Assembly: GCA_022793815.1 (NCBI GenBank)
Contig: JAAWDP010000009.1
Span: 62,001 to 126,000 of the forward strand
DNA length: 64,000 nucleotides
DNA from: Clostridia bacterium
GTDB taxonomy: Bacteria; Bacillota; Clostridia; Christensenellales; Pumilibacteraceae
Direction of reading: 5' to 3'
The position numbers and the translations under genes were made by a program. Below the pieces are notes generated by a model, which worked only from the letters and a program-made list of their open reading frames with translations, did not search any database and was not told the DNA's origin. This document shows positions 56,563 to 64,000 of the stretch, piece by piece. How positions within the stretch are numbered: position 1 is the stretch's first letter; each line of letters starts with the position of its first letter.

Positions 56563-56591
56563 TTAAAGCCTTGATTTAATCAAGGCTTTAA
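56563..56591. terminator. Bidirectional terminator
   Basis: 13-bp perfect stem TTAAAGCCTTGAT (56563-56575) and ATCAAGGCTTTAA (56579-56591) with a 3-base loop between the convergent island and ilvN. Confidence 0.85.
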
Positions 56592-56598
56592 TAATCTA

Positions 56599-57093
56599 TT
56601 ATTCTTTCAATCCTTTGCCGCCGCGTGAAAGAGCAGTCACGCCCGTGCGCGTCAGCTCCGTAATACCGTAAGGCGCAAGCAGTTCTATCAGCGCGTCCAG
56701 CTTGTTCGGCTCGCCCGACAGTTCCACAATTGCGCTGTCTTTCGTCACGTCCACAAGTTTTGCTTTGTAAATATTGCACGTCGATTCTATTTCGGGTCGC
56801 TGCGCCGCAGTCAGATGTATTTTTACAAGCAGCAGTTCGCGCCGAACGGTTGCGCCCGTAAGCTCGCATACCTTAACTACATCGACCAGTTTCGCCAGCT
56901 GTTTAACCATCTGCTCGATTGTCGCATCGTCAGTGTCCGACACAATCGTCATTCTCGACAGTTCGCTGTTTTCCGTGGCGCACACAACCAAAGAATCGAT
57001 GTTGAAACACCGCCGCGCAAACAGTCCCGACACTCTCGTCAGCACGCCGCTGTGGTTTTTCACCAAAGCCGTTATGACATGTTTTTCTCTCAT
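56599..57093 (-). CDS. ilvN: Acetolactate synthase small (regulatory) subunit
   Basis: ACT-domain regulatory subunit that confers valine feedback inhibition, 164 aa. Seen: the opening HVITALVKNHSGVLTRVSGLF, FARRCFNIDSLVV, and the C-domain VDVTKDSAIVELSGEPNKLDAL. I start at the ATG on plus 57091-57093, which overlaps the ilvB stop as ATGA and follows GGGAGG; the frame is open further upstream but that is within ilvB. Confidence 0.96.
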   Translation of the reverse strand: MREKHVITALVKNHSGVLTRVSGLFARRCFNIDSLVVCATENSELSRMTIVSDTDDATIEQMVKQLAKLVDVVKVCELTGATVRRELLLVKIHLTAAQRPEIESTCNIYKAKLVDVTKDSAIVELSGEPNKLDALIELLAPYGITELTRTGVTALSRGGKGLKE

Positions 57094-58763
57094 ACATCCT
57101 CCCGTTTCTCTATTATTTCGTCCATGCTCTTTCCGGGCGGTATCATCGGAAATACGGTGTCGTCGCGTCCGATTACGCAGTTCACAAGCACGGTGTTTTC
57201 GGTCGCAAACGCTTTTTCCACAACGTCCTTTATGTCGTCGTTTTTGTTCAGAGTGAAAGCCTCCGCGCCGAACGCACGCGCAAGCGAAACATAGTCGGTC
57301 GGCAGATTGAGCTCCGTAGAAGAATACCTGCCGCCGTAAAACATGGTCTGCCACTGCCGCACCATGCCGAGTACATTGTTGTTGAACAAAAATATTTTAA
57401 GAGCGCATTTATATTTGACCGCAGTCGCCAGTTCGTTGAGATTCATGTGGAAAGAACCGTCGCCGGTGAACAGGACCGGGGACTTTTTCGTCGCAAATGC
57501 CGCGCCGATTGCCGCTCCCATTCCGAAGCCCATTGCGCCCAAACCTCCGCTTGTCAGAAACGTGCGCGGCTTTTCGAAACCGTAACTCTGCGCCGCCCAC
57601 ATCTGGTGCTGTCCCACGTCGGTGGCGACGCAAGTATCCGCGCCTGCCGCCTTGCAGACGCATTCTATGACCTTACGCGGGCATAGTATGTTTGAAACCG
57701 CACCGAACGGGCGATTTTTCACCTCGGCGCGCACTTCGTCCGCCCAAGACGCTTCCGTTCTTTTTTCGACAAGAGGCAGCAGTTTTTCCAATATGTTTTT
57801 TACGTCGCCGGTGAGGAAAACGTCGGTGCGCACGTTCTTGTCGATTTCCGCATCGTCAATGTCGACATGCAGTATTTTCGCACCTTTCATAAACGAATTG
57901 CGGTTTTGTGCCACGCGGTCGGAAAACCTCGCTCCCAAAGCGATGAGCAAATCGCATCTGCCCAAAGTTTTCGCAACCGCCGCCGAACCGTGCATGCCCA
58001 CAAGCCCCGCAAAAAGCGGGTGCGAAGAGGGCAGAGCTCCCAGCCCCATTACCGACGAACAAACGGGCGCTTGCAGTTTTTCGGCAAAGGCGGCGACAGC
58101 ATTTGACGCGCCCGAAGATATGCAGCCTCCGCCGACGAAGATATACGGACGCTTTGCGGCGTTTACTGCGTTTGCAGCGGCTTGCATATCTCCGCGGATT
58201 TTTGCCGTCGGCAGGGCGGAAGGGGCGGTCGGCTCATATTCGCACAGCGCCTGCTGGACGTCTTTCGGAACGTCCACAAGCACGGGACCGCGCCGTCCGC
58301 TCATTGCGACGGCAAACGCTTCCCGCATGACCGCCGCAAGCGAGCGGACGTCCTTGACTATATAATTGTGCTTTGTTATCGGCATGGTTATGCCCGCGAT
58401 GTCCACTTCCTGAAACGAGTCGCGCCCGAGCAGCGGCACGGGCACGTTTCCCGTAATCGCCACCATGGGTACGCTGTCCATATAGGCATTGGCAATTCCC
58501 GTTACAAGGTTCGTCGCCCCGGGACCGCTGGTCGCTATTACCACGCCGCACTTTCCGCTTGCACGCGCATATCCGTCGGCGGCATGCGCCGCGCCCTGTT
58601 CGTGGCAGGTCAGTATCTGTTTTATTTTTCCGCTTCTTTTGTAAAGCGCGTCAAACGTATCGATTATCTGTCCGCCGGGGTAGCCGAATACGTATTCGAC
58701 TCCCTGCTCGATTAGACATTCGACAATAATTTCGCAGCCTTTCAGTTGTTTCTTATTGTCCAT
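57090..58763 (-). CDS. ilvB: Acetolactate synthase large subunit
   Basis: TPP-dependent catalytic subunit for the first common step of branched-chain amino acid synthesis, 557 aa. Seen: EYVFGYPGGQIIDTFDAL, the catalytic Glu in LTCHEQGAAHAADGYARA, GATNLVTGIANAYMDS, the FAD/RF region with GRDSFQEVDIAGITMPITKH in parts, and the TPP motif GDGSFHMNLNELATAVKY...NNNVLGMVRQWQ. It heads ilvBN under its own promoter. Confidence 0.97.
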   Translation of the reverse strand: MDNKKQLKGCEIIVECLIEQGVEYVFGYPGGQIIDTFDALYKRSGKIKQILTCHEQGAAHAADGYARASGKCGVVIATSGPGATNLVTGIANAYMDSVPMVAITGNVPVPLLGRDSFQEVDIAGITMPITKHNYIVKDVRSLAAVMREAFAVAMSGRRGPVLVDVPKDVQQALCEYEPTAPSALPTAKIRGDMQAAANAVNAAKRPYIFVGGGCISSGASNAVAAFAEKLQAPVCSSVMGLGALPSSHPLFAGLVGMHGSAAVAKTLGRCDLLIALGARFSDRVAQNRNSFMKGAKILHVDIDDAEIDKNVRTDVFLTGDVKNILEKLLPLVEKRTEASWADEVRAEVKNRPFGAVSNILCPRKVIECVCKAAGADTCVATDVGQHQMWAAQSYGFEKPRTFLTSGGLGAMGFGMGAAIGAAFATKKSPVLFTGDGSFHMNLNELATAVKYKCALKIFLFNNNVLGMVRQWQTMFYGGRYSSTELNLPTDYVSLARAFGAEAFTLNKNDDIKDVVEKAFATENTVLVNCVIGRDDTVFPMIPPGKSMDEIIEKREDV

Positions 58764-58801
58764 ACTTTACTCCGATAAAGCGTTTAAAATATAATGTGAC
58801 G

Positions 58802-58831
58802 ATTATATCACAAACCGTTCCCGTTTGTAAA
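58802..58831 (-). promoter_or_regulatory. Promoter of ilvBN with internal dyad
   Basis: Minus-strand TTTACA (plus 58826-58831), 18-base spacer, extended -10 TGATATAAT (ending at plus 58802). The spacer holds the dyad CAAAC (58811-58815) and GTTTG (58823-58827), a possible repressor site. Confidence 0.7.
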
Positions 58832-58865
58832 GTGATTTTTTCCTTTTGCGCGGCTTATAAAACAA

Positions 58866-58896
58866 AAAAACCGTTCACTCCGAAAGAGAAACGGTA
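58866..58896 (-). terminator. Terminator of the SRP RNA gene
   Basis: On the minus strand ACCGTTTCTC and GAGTGAACGGT pair with small mismatches, followed by a run of T. Confidence 0.85.
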
Positions 58897-58909
58897 ATTT
58901 TCAAAATAT

Positions 58910-59177
58910 GCCGTGCATCCGTTTTTGACAGAGAATACCGGGTCGACTTTCCGCCGATAGGCTCCGTTAAAGCTACCTCGCGTCACACGTCGCAAACCAC
59001 TTAGTGCTGCTGCGGTCAGGCTCTGACACGGTTCATGGCGCTTCGTTGCACAAGACCTTAACATCGACGCTTTTCGGGCGGCGACTGCACCCCATATACT
59101 TGCCGAGAACGGCTTTCGGTCCCACTGTAGCGGATTGTGGGTAAAGGGCACCGCTGGCTCCCCACTTAGCACGGCTT
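58910..59177 (-). ncRNA. ffs: Large signal recognition particle RNA (scRNA type)
   Basis: About 267 nt, with the Alu-domain opening of Bacillus scRNA (GCCGTGCTAAGTGGGGAGCC, GCGGTGCCCTTTACCC, CAATCCGCT), the conserved CATGAACC and domain IV GTGTCAG...AGCAGCACTAAGTG, and 3' end GCACGGC (plus 58910-58916), which pairs with 5' GCCGTGC. It scaffolds Ffh for co-translational membrane targeting. The large form with helices 1-5 is typical of Bacillota. The apical loop reads AGCC-TGAC-CGC rather than the common GGAA tetraloop. A consensus promoter and a terminator flank it. Confidence 0.95.
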
Positions 59178-59181
59178 AAAC

Positions 59182-59210
59182 ATTATAGTATATTAAAAAG
59201 ATTTTGTCAA
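59182..59210 (-). promoter_or_regulatory. Consensus promoter of the SRP RNA gene
   Basis: On the minus strand TTGACA (plus 59205-59210), 17-base spacer, TATAAT (plus 59182-59187). This predicts the RNA 5' end at about 59175-59177. Confidence 0.9.
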
Positions 59211-59375
59211 CGTTTTAAACCGTTATTATAATTCGTAATGCGAGCCTCTCTTTCGGCGCCGATGTCGAGAGAACGCTTCTTTTCCGCCATTCTTCTTCTG
59301 TCATTGAAACCGAAGCGGAAGAATCTGCGCCTTAAAATTTTTTTCGATTTTTTTCGAAAAACAGTCATAAAACAC

Positions 59376-59438
59376 TTGACTTTCGGCGTAGATTATTGTA
59401 GTATGTTAGCACTGGCTAACAGATTAGCCTCTGCTAAC
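59376..59438 (+). promoter_or_regulatory. Iron-operon promoter with two TTAGC dyads
   Basis: TTGACT (59376-59381), 17-base spacer, TAGTAT (59399-59404). Directly after it lie TTAGC-N4-GCTAA at 59406-59419 and again at 59424-59437. Layout and sequence suit a DtxR/IdeR-family iron-dependent repressor covering the start site. Confidence 0.8.
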
Positions 59439-59455
59439 AATTAAGGAGAACGAAG

Positions 59456-59764
59456 ATGTTCGAAAAAGAAAAAACCGCCGAAGAAAAAAAAGGCAGAAAG
59501 AAAAACGAGATAACGCTGCATGCGGGGCAGGAGGGGCATCTGTCCGATTTGAAAGTCGGTCAGAAGTGCGAACTGCTGTCGCTGCATAACGACAATCCCG
59601 CGCTTCGCCGCCGCCTGCTCGACATGGGGCTTACAAAGGGAGTTATTGTCAAAGTAAAAAAGATTGCGCCGCTCGGCGACCCCGTAGACATCGAACTGCG
59701 CGGTTACGAACTGTGCGTGCGCCGTTCGGATTTGATGAATATAGATATAAAGGTGGTGGAATAA
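59456..59764 (+). CDS. feoA: FeoA-domain protein
   Basis: A 102-aa cytoplasmic SH3-like accessory protein of ferrous iron uptake. A charged 20-residue N-extension (KEKTAEEKKGRKK) precedes the FeoA core: LSDLKVGQKCELLSL, RRRLLDMGLTKGVIVKVKK, APLGDPVDIELRGYELCVRR. AAGGAG lies before the ATG. feoB starts right after its stop. Confidence 0.95.
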   Translation: MFEKEKTAEEKKGRKKNEITLHAGQEGHLSDLKVGQKCELLSLHNDNPALRRRLLDMGLTKGVIVKVKKIAPLGDPVDIELRGYELCVRRSDLMNIDIKVVE

Positions 59765-61744
59765 ATGCAAGCTGCGCTCATAGGAAACCAAAACAGCGGT
59801 AAAACCACGCTGTTCAACCTGCTCACGGGCTCCAATCAGCAGATAGGCAACTGGCCGGGCGTCACGATAGAAAAGAAATCGGGCGCTCTGCGCGGCGCGG
59901 AAGGCTGGCAGGTGGTTGATTTGCCGGGAATTTACTCGCTTTCCCCGTACACGTCCGAGGAAAACGTCTCGCGCGATTTCGTGCTCAACTCGCGCCCCGA
60001 CCTTATAATAAACATAATAGACGCAACCAGTATAGAACGCAGTCTGTATCTGACTACGCAAATACTCGAACTCGACTGTCCCGTAGTGCTTGCGCTCAAT
60101 ATGGCGGACATAATGAAACGAAAGGGCGTCACGGTAAACGAGCAAAAACTTTCCGCCTTTTTGGGAGTTCCCGTAGTCAGCATATCCGCTTTGAAAAGGA
60201 CGGGCATAGACAAGCTTATCGACGCGGTGAAAAAATGCGAGCCGAAAAAGAGCGTGGGCGACATGTTCTCGCCGCAGATAGAACGCGCGGTGCAAAGCGT
60301 ACAGAAAGACGTCGTCGGCGATAACAAGCGTTTCAAAGCGGTCAAACTGCTCGAACGCGACGTGCGTCTTGCTCCCGTAACGAGCACGCGCATAGAACAG
60401 AGTGCCGCCGCGCTGGAAAAAAGCGAAGGCATGGACACCGAGCAGATTTTCGCAGACGCAAGATATAAGTACATAGCGCGCGCCAAAGCGGCGGCAATTA
60501 CCGTGGAAGCGCCCAAAGAATCCGTAACCGACAAACTCGACAAAGTGTTTCTCAACAAGTGGGCGGCAATACCCATATTCGCGGCAATCATGGCGCTCAT
60601 ATACTTTCTCTCCGTCGGACTTGTCGGCACGTTCACGGTCGATTTGGTGGACGGGGGCTTCGGCAAACTTGCCGAGCTTGCAAACAACGGTCTGCTCGGC
60701 ATAGGCGCGTCCGATTGGGCGGCAAGTCTTGTGTCCGACGGCATAATCGCAGGCGTGGGAGCCGCGCTCAACTTCGTGCCGCAGCTGATAATCATGTTTT
60801 TGTGTCTTGCGCTTTTGGAAACCACGGGCTACATGTCGCGCATAGCCTTCTTCTTGGACAGACTGTTCAAACGTTTCGGGCTTTCGGGCAAAAGTCTTAT
60901 CCCGTTTATCGTCGGGGTGGGCTGTTCCGTGCCTGCGATAATGTCCACGCGCACGATAGAGGACGAAGACGAAAAGCGCATGACAATCATGCTTACGCCG
61001 TTTATTCCGTGTTCCGCCAAACTTCCCATAATATCCATGTTCGGCGGCTATTTCTTCGGAGCGTTTGCCTGGGTCGCGTCGCTGTCGCTTTATATGCTCG
61101 CAATCGCCGTAATACTCGTCAGCGCGCTGATAATGAAAAAGTTTTTCTTCAAAGGACAGCCTGCGTCATTCATATCCGAACTTCCCGATTACAAACTGCC
61201 GTCGCCGCGCTACGTATTGCGTCAGGTATGGGAAAGAATATTCGCATTCATTAAACGCGCGGGTACGGTCATACTTTTATGTTCGGTAATAATCTGGTTC
61301 CTCGCTTCGTTCTCGTTCAAATTCGAATACGGCGTGGACATAGGCGACAGCATGCTTGCCGGGATAGGCAACTGCCTTGCCTGGGTGTTCTATCCCATGC
61401 TCGGAGAGTGGAGCTGGGCGGCTACGGTTTCCGCAATACAGGGACTTGTCGCAAAAGAACAGGTCGTGTCCTCCATGGCTGTCATAGCCGGTCTTGCCGA
61501 AGACATAACCGAGGGCGGACTGCTTTTCGGTTCGGGCGTGTTCTTGTTCTTCACGGACGCGAGCGCGTATGCGTTCATGGTATTCAATCTCTTTTCCGCG
61601 CCCTGCTTCGGTGCAATAGGAGCAATGCGCCGCGAACTCGGCAGCGCGAAAAAAATGTGGGTGGCAATCGCATTCCAGACGGGCATAGCCTGGGTGCTGG
61701 CAACGGTAATAAACGCAATCGGCTCTCTGATACTGCTGTTATAA
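59765..61744 (+). CDS. feoB: Ferrous iron transport protein B
   Basis: Main Fe(II) importer of anaerobes, 659 aa. N-terminal G domain: G1 GNQNSGKTTLFNLLTG, G2/switch NWPGVTIEKKSG, G3 VDLPGIYSL, G4 LNMAD. A GDI-like helical domain follows, then two Gate motifs in the membrane domain (VGVGCSVPAIMSTRT and AMRRELG). About eight to ten membrane helices lie from residue ~275 on. The operon and TTAGC dyads indicate iron-dependent repression. Confidence 0.97.
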   Translation: MQAALIGNQNSGKTTLFNLLTGSNQQIGNWPGVTIEKKSGALRGAEGWQVVDLPGIYSLSPYTSEENVSRDFVLNSRPDLIINIIDATSIERSLYLTTQILELDCPVVLALNMADIMKRKGVTVNEQKLSAFLGVPVVSISALKRTGIDKLIDAVKKCEPKKSVGDMFSPQIERAVQSVQKDVVGDNKRFKAVKLLERDVRLAPVTSTRIEQSAAALEKSEGMDTEQIFADARYKYIARAKAAAITVEAPKESVTDKLDKVFLNKWAAIPIFAAIMALIYFLSVGLVGTFTVDLVDGGFGKLAELANNGLLGIGASDWAASLVSDGIIAGVGAALNFVPQLIIMFLCLALLETTGYMSRIAFFLDRLFKRFGLSGKSLIPFIVGVGCSVPAIMSTRTIEDEDEKRMTIMLTPFIPCSAKLPIISMFGGYFFGAFAWVASLSLYMLAIAVILVSALIMKKFFFKGQPASFISELPDYKLPSPRYVLRQVWERIFAFIKRAGTVILLCSVIIWFLASFSFKFEYGVDIGDSMLAGIGNCLAWVFYPMLGEWSWAATVSAIQGLVAKEQVVSSMAVIAGLAEDITEGGLLFGSGVFLFFTDASAYAFMVFNLFSAPCFGAIGAMRRELGSAKKMWVAIAFQTGIAWVLATVINAIGSLILLL

Positions 61745-61759
61745 AGGAGAAAACATAAA

Positions 61760-61987
61760 ATGAATATACTTTCGTCATTTACATGGGTGGACGGCATAAT
61801 CGTCGCCGCGGTAGTCCTCATAATCGCTTCGGTAATCTTCTTCGGCTTTATCCGCAAGGGAAAGAAAAGCGGCTGCAAGGGCTGTCCCTATGCCAAAAAC
61901 TGCACAAGCGATACTGGCAGCTGCGCCGATATGAAAAAGACCGCTCAAAACCAAACGCCGCCGTCGTCGGACAGACAGGACAAATAA
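61760..61987 (+). CDS. FeoB-associated Cys-rich membrane protein
   Basis: A 75-aa protein with one membrane helix (residues ~10-31) and the Cys motif SGCKGCPYAKNCTSDTGSC, the hallmark of the FeoB-associated family. It presumably helps iron handling at the inner face of FeoB. It lies 15 bases after feoB with AAAGGAG before the ATG. Confidence 0.92.
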   Translation: MNILSSFTWVDGIIVAAVVLIIASVIFFGFIRKGKKSGCKGCPYAKNCTSDTGSCADMKKTAQNQTPPSSDRQDK

Positions 61988-62000
61988 TATTAACTAAAAA

Positions 62001-62028
62001 AGGACTTTGCTTACGCAGGCAAAGTCCT
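62001..62028. terminator. Bidirectional terminator after the feo operon
   Basis: 10-bp stem AGGACTTTGC (62001-62010) and GCAAAGTCCT (62019-62028), with T-rich sequence on both strands. Confidence 0.85.
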
Positions 62029-62037
62029 CTTTTGGTT

Positions 62038-62829
62038 TCAAAGACACGAATAAAGAATGTCGAATTTGGTTTTCAGTTTTACAAAGGAAAAGTATATCAG
62101 CGGAAAAATATACGGAAGAATAATCGTTTCGTCTTCGAGAAAGTCCGACGCCACTCTCAGACTTCCGTTTTTCAGCTCCGCGAGATGGGGAAACGATGTT
62201 TCGGCATTAAGCAGTTCCGTGAGATACCGCGCCACGTTCTTGTCGTCGAATTTGTCGGTCACTTTGTCGCCGCATGAAACTTTGCCGCTTATGAGACCGC
62301 TTATGATACTTCTCACGGCATGGCGGTTTTCGTACGAGAACGCAAACATAATCTGCATCTCCCTGTACGCCGCGGCAGTCGGTGTTTTCGCCTGCGAGCA
62401 AGTCAGTTTTCCTATAAGCTTTTCAAACAGTTTCATTGCGCGCAAGTTGTAACCCGAACGCGAAACATAGCGGTTGTAGAACGATTCGAAATAGTGTTTG
62501 CCGTGCGGCAGGTCATCGAAATCAATCGGCATGGTAATATAGCCTACGGGCGCGATGAGATATATCGTCTGCCGCAATAGATAGGGAATCAAACCGTTCG
62601 GCACTTTGTCGCTTAATTGCATTCCGCTGTCCGTTACGGTTATTTCTTTGTCATATTCACAGGGGCGTTTTCCCATTTCCAGCATATTGCGTATGTCGCT
62701 TTTTTCCATATTCAGTTCGTCGAAAGACACAAACCTCTTGTTCGGGTCGGCAAGCAGCATGCCGTAGGCGGCGGAGCGTAATCGCGAGCGGCAGAAAAAA
62801 ACGTCTACCGGGTCCGTTGCATCTGTCAT
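62038..62829 (-). CDS. Hypothetical protein, 263 aa
   Basis: I do not recognise it. A soluble, mainly helical protein without signal peptide: MLLADPNKRFVSFDELNMEK, LLRQTIYLIAPVGYITMPID, FAFSYENRHAVRSIISGLIS, then YLTELLNAETSFPHLAELKN. A strong AAGGAGG precedes the ATG. It lies downstream of a Ser/Thr kinase, separated by that gene's terminator, so it may be a functional partner, but the link is only positional. Confidence 0.65.
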   Translation of the reverse strand: MTDATDPVDVFFCRSRLRSAAYGMLLADPNKRFVSFDELNMEKSDIRNMLEMGKRPCEYDKEITVTDSGMQLSDKVPNGLIPYLLRQTIYLIAPVGYITMPIDFDDLPHGKHYFESFYNRYVSRSGYNLRAMKLFEKLIGKLTCSQAKTPTAAAYREMQIMFAFSYENRHAVRSIISGLISGKVSCGDKVTDKFDDKNVARYLTELLNAETSFPHLAELKNGSLRVASDFLEDETIILPYIFPLIYFSFVKLKTKFDILYSCL

Positions 62830-62950
62830 AGTTCCCGTCCTCCTTTGTATTTTTCGGGTACATTTTATTATAACATCGAATTACGCAAAAAACAAGTTTT
62901 TCGTCGCATACTTACATTATTTATTTTTTGCCCGGACAGAGAAATAAAAA

Positions 62951-62976
62951 CGGGCATGCGCTTTGACGCTTGCCCG
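62951..62976 (-). terminator. Terminator of the kinase gene
   Basis: CGGGCATGCG (62951-62960) pairs with CGCTTGCCCG (62967-62976) with one mismatch; TTTTTATTTC follows on the minus strand. Confidence 0.8.
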
Positions 62977-62982
62977 AAACCG

Positions 62983-63987
62983 TCATTGTATTTTGAGAGG
63001 CGGCGGCATAAACTCGCCGTAAATCATCTGTATGAACTCGCCAATGTTGCTATAACGTTCGCTTGCCGCCGGACGCATTGCTTTCATCAAAGCGTTTTCG
63101 CGCACTACGGGAATACGCACGTTATAGAAGGTCGGACGCACCAAAGGGTCGGCGCCGAGGCGGTTCGGAGCGGGCGGCGGTATTATTCCCGTCAGACAGT
63201 TGTAAATCGTCGCGCCGACTTGATAGATGTCCGACCACGGACCTTGCTTCATATCCGTGCGGTAAAGTTCGATGGGGGAGAAACCGTGTTTCAATACTAT
63301 GTACGGTTTGGATACGCTCTTGTTGTATATGGACGCCGCGCCGAAGTCGATAAGTTTCACTTCGCGGTTCTGTACAATCTGTATGTTTTCGGGACTTATG
63401 TCCTTGTGGATGACTCCGTACTGGTGCAGCACGAGCAGCGATTCCAATACGGGACGCATAATGCGCAGGGTTTCGTCCAGCGGCAGCCGTCCGCCGCGCG
63501 CAGTGAGGAATCGGCGCAGGGATATGCCGTCGAGATATTCCATTGCGATATACGCCGTATTGTTTTCGGTAAAGAAATCGTAAATTTTGACCGTGCCCGC
63601 TATGTGCGCAATGGACGTCAGTACCTGCGCTTCGTCTATAAACGCCGCAAGCCAATGATTGAACGCCGCAACGTATTCGGCTTTTATCATGCCTACCGCA
63701 GTCGAGTTCGGCATACGCGTCGCATAGCCTTTCGGGAAAAATTCCTTGATGGCAAGCCGCGTGGACGTTTCCGTATCCCACGCCCCGTAAGTTATGCCGA
63801 AACCGCCCATGCCGAGAGGCATGCCCAAAAGATACCGCTTGCGAAGCAGCGTTCTCGGCTGCAACGTAATCGGCGCGCCGTTGTCCGCAGTTCCGCGCCT
63901 GTGACAGTTCGGACAGAACCCGAGCATGTTAAGCGTCTGAAAGCAGTACGGACATATAGTGTTTAAGCGTCTTCTGTCCTTTGCCAT
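62983..63987 (-). CDS. Hanks-type Ser/Thr protein kinase with N-terminal zinc ribbon
   Basis: A 334-aa cytoplasmic kinase. Residues ~10-32 form a zinc ribbon (CPYCFQTLNMLGFCPNC). The kinase domain has the Gly loop GMGGFGITYGA, Lys in LAIKEFFP, catalytic loop VIHKDISPENI (HKD instead of HRD, so no Arg for classic activation-loop control) and Mg loop KLIDFGAAS. There is no membrane helix or PASTA repeat, unlike PrkC. No phosphatase gene is visible here. The -10 TATAAT lies seven bases before the start codon at the window edge, so it is probably leaderless. Confidence 0.88.
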   Translation of the reverse strand: MAKDRRRLNTICPYCFQTLNMLGFCPNCHRRGTADNGAPITLQPRTLLRKRYLLGMPLGMGGFGITYGAWDTETSTRLAIKEFFPKGYATRMPNSTAVGMIKAEYVAAFNHWLAAFIDEAQVLTSIAHIAGTVKIYDFFTENNTAYIAMEYLDGISLRRFLTARGGRLPLDETLRIMRPVLESLLVLHQYGVIHKDISPENIQIVQNREVKLIDFGAASIYNKSVSKPYIVLKHGFSPIELYRTDMKQGPWSDIYQVGATIYNCLTGIIPPPAPNRLGADPLVRPTFYNVRIPVVRENALMKAMRPAASERYSNIGEFIQMIYGEFMPPPLKIQ

Positions 63988-64000
63988 ACTTAATATTATA

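Noticed and set aside
58764..58910. T-box or leucine attenuator ahead of ilvBN
   Set aside because: The leader is only about 30 bases and contains no T-box sequence, specifier stem or Leu/Val/Ile-rich leader peptide.
58855..59172. Open frame inside the SRP RNA gene
   Set aside because: The interval is explained by the SRP RNA with its own promoter and terminator; the translation is unlike any protein.

Overview
The window is a roughly 50% GC, gene-dense piece of bacterial chromosome, most likely from an anaerobic Gram-positive of the class Clostridia (Bacillota). The lineage evidence is a large Bacillus-type SRP RNA with an Alu domain, SpoVG, a CwlD-type amidase, pyruvate:ferredoxin oxidoreductase, an AgrA/AgrC-type LytTR/GHKL two-component pair and a YtrA-type GntR/ABC operon. 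The lipoprotein with Cys-rich CADKC repeats and the abundance of surface lipoproteins suggest an uncultured gut lineage; that placement is inference. No tRNA gene, IS element, prophage or CRISPR array was seen.

Layout. 1-5.5 kb: glycogen synthase (5' cut), glycogen phosphorylase and a GH13 enzyme, one glycogen/maltodextrin operon. 5.5-9.1 kb: macrodomain protein, DUF3737 protein and a LytTR/GHKL two-component system whose two genes meet at a run of nine G. 9.2-16.2 kb: Cys-rich carbohydrate-binding-like lipoprotein, membrane-anchored GH3 enzyme with permuted domains, PTS-type IIC permease. 16.2-17.2 kb: a structured hairpin repeat and a divergent pair (120-aa protein and XRE repressor) between direct repeats. 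17.3-26.3 kb: PFOR, M23 peptidase, two more hairpin repeats, YchF, ArgS, a CxC-rich small protein and a divergent ArsR regulator. 26.6-31.2 kb: uracil-DNA glycosylase, a stand-alone SpaA-like domain, then HtrA-like protease, transglutaminase lipoprotein, acyl carrier protein and a possible GNAT protein. 31.2-40.8 kb: InlB-repeat lipoprotein (minus), then an MmpL transporter, GLUG-repeat surface protein and N6-adenine methyltransferase with overlapping genes. 40.8-49.3 kb: ABC/GntR operon, MnmG, a tiny zinc-ribbon protein, SpoVG, MurC, M1 peptidase lipoprotein, CwlD amidase. 49.4-49.9 kb: a second, damaged copy of the 120-aa/XRE cassette. 50-58.8 kb: branched-chain amino acid genes ilvBN and ilvD-leuCDB on the minus strand, split by an AT-richer plus-strand island. 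58.9-64 kb: SRP RNA, feoA-feoB-feoB-associated operon under two TTAGC dyads, an unknown gene, and a Ser/Thr kinase with a zinc ribbon.

What stands out: (1) three copies of a ~122-bp repeat whose inner stems differ in sequence but keep pairing, so the folded form appears to be selected; (2) a duplicated small-protein/XRE cassette with near-identical cargo but different control regions, one repressor reduced to its last codons; (3) two G9 tracts, at a signalling junction and at codons 36-39 of a lipoprotein, which look like slippage switches; (4) at least six genes whose -10 box sits 6-9 bases before the start codon with no ribosome-binding site, implying routine leaderless mRNAs.

Limits: everything is read by eye. 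Family calls rest on recognised motifs, and no similarity search or folding program was run.
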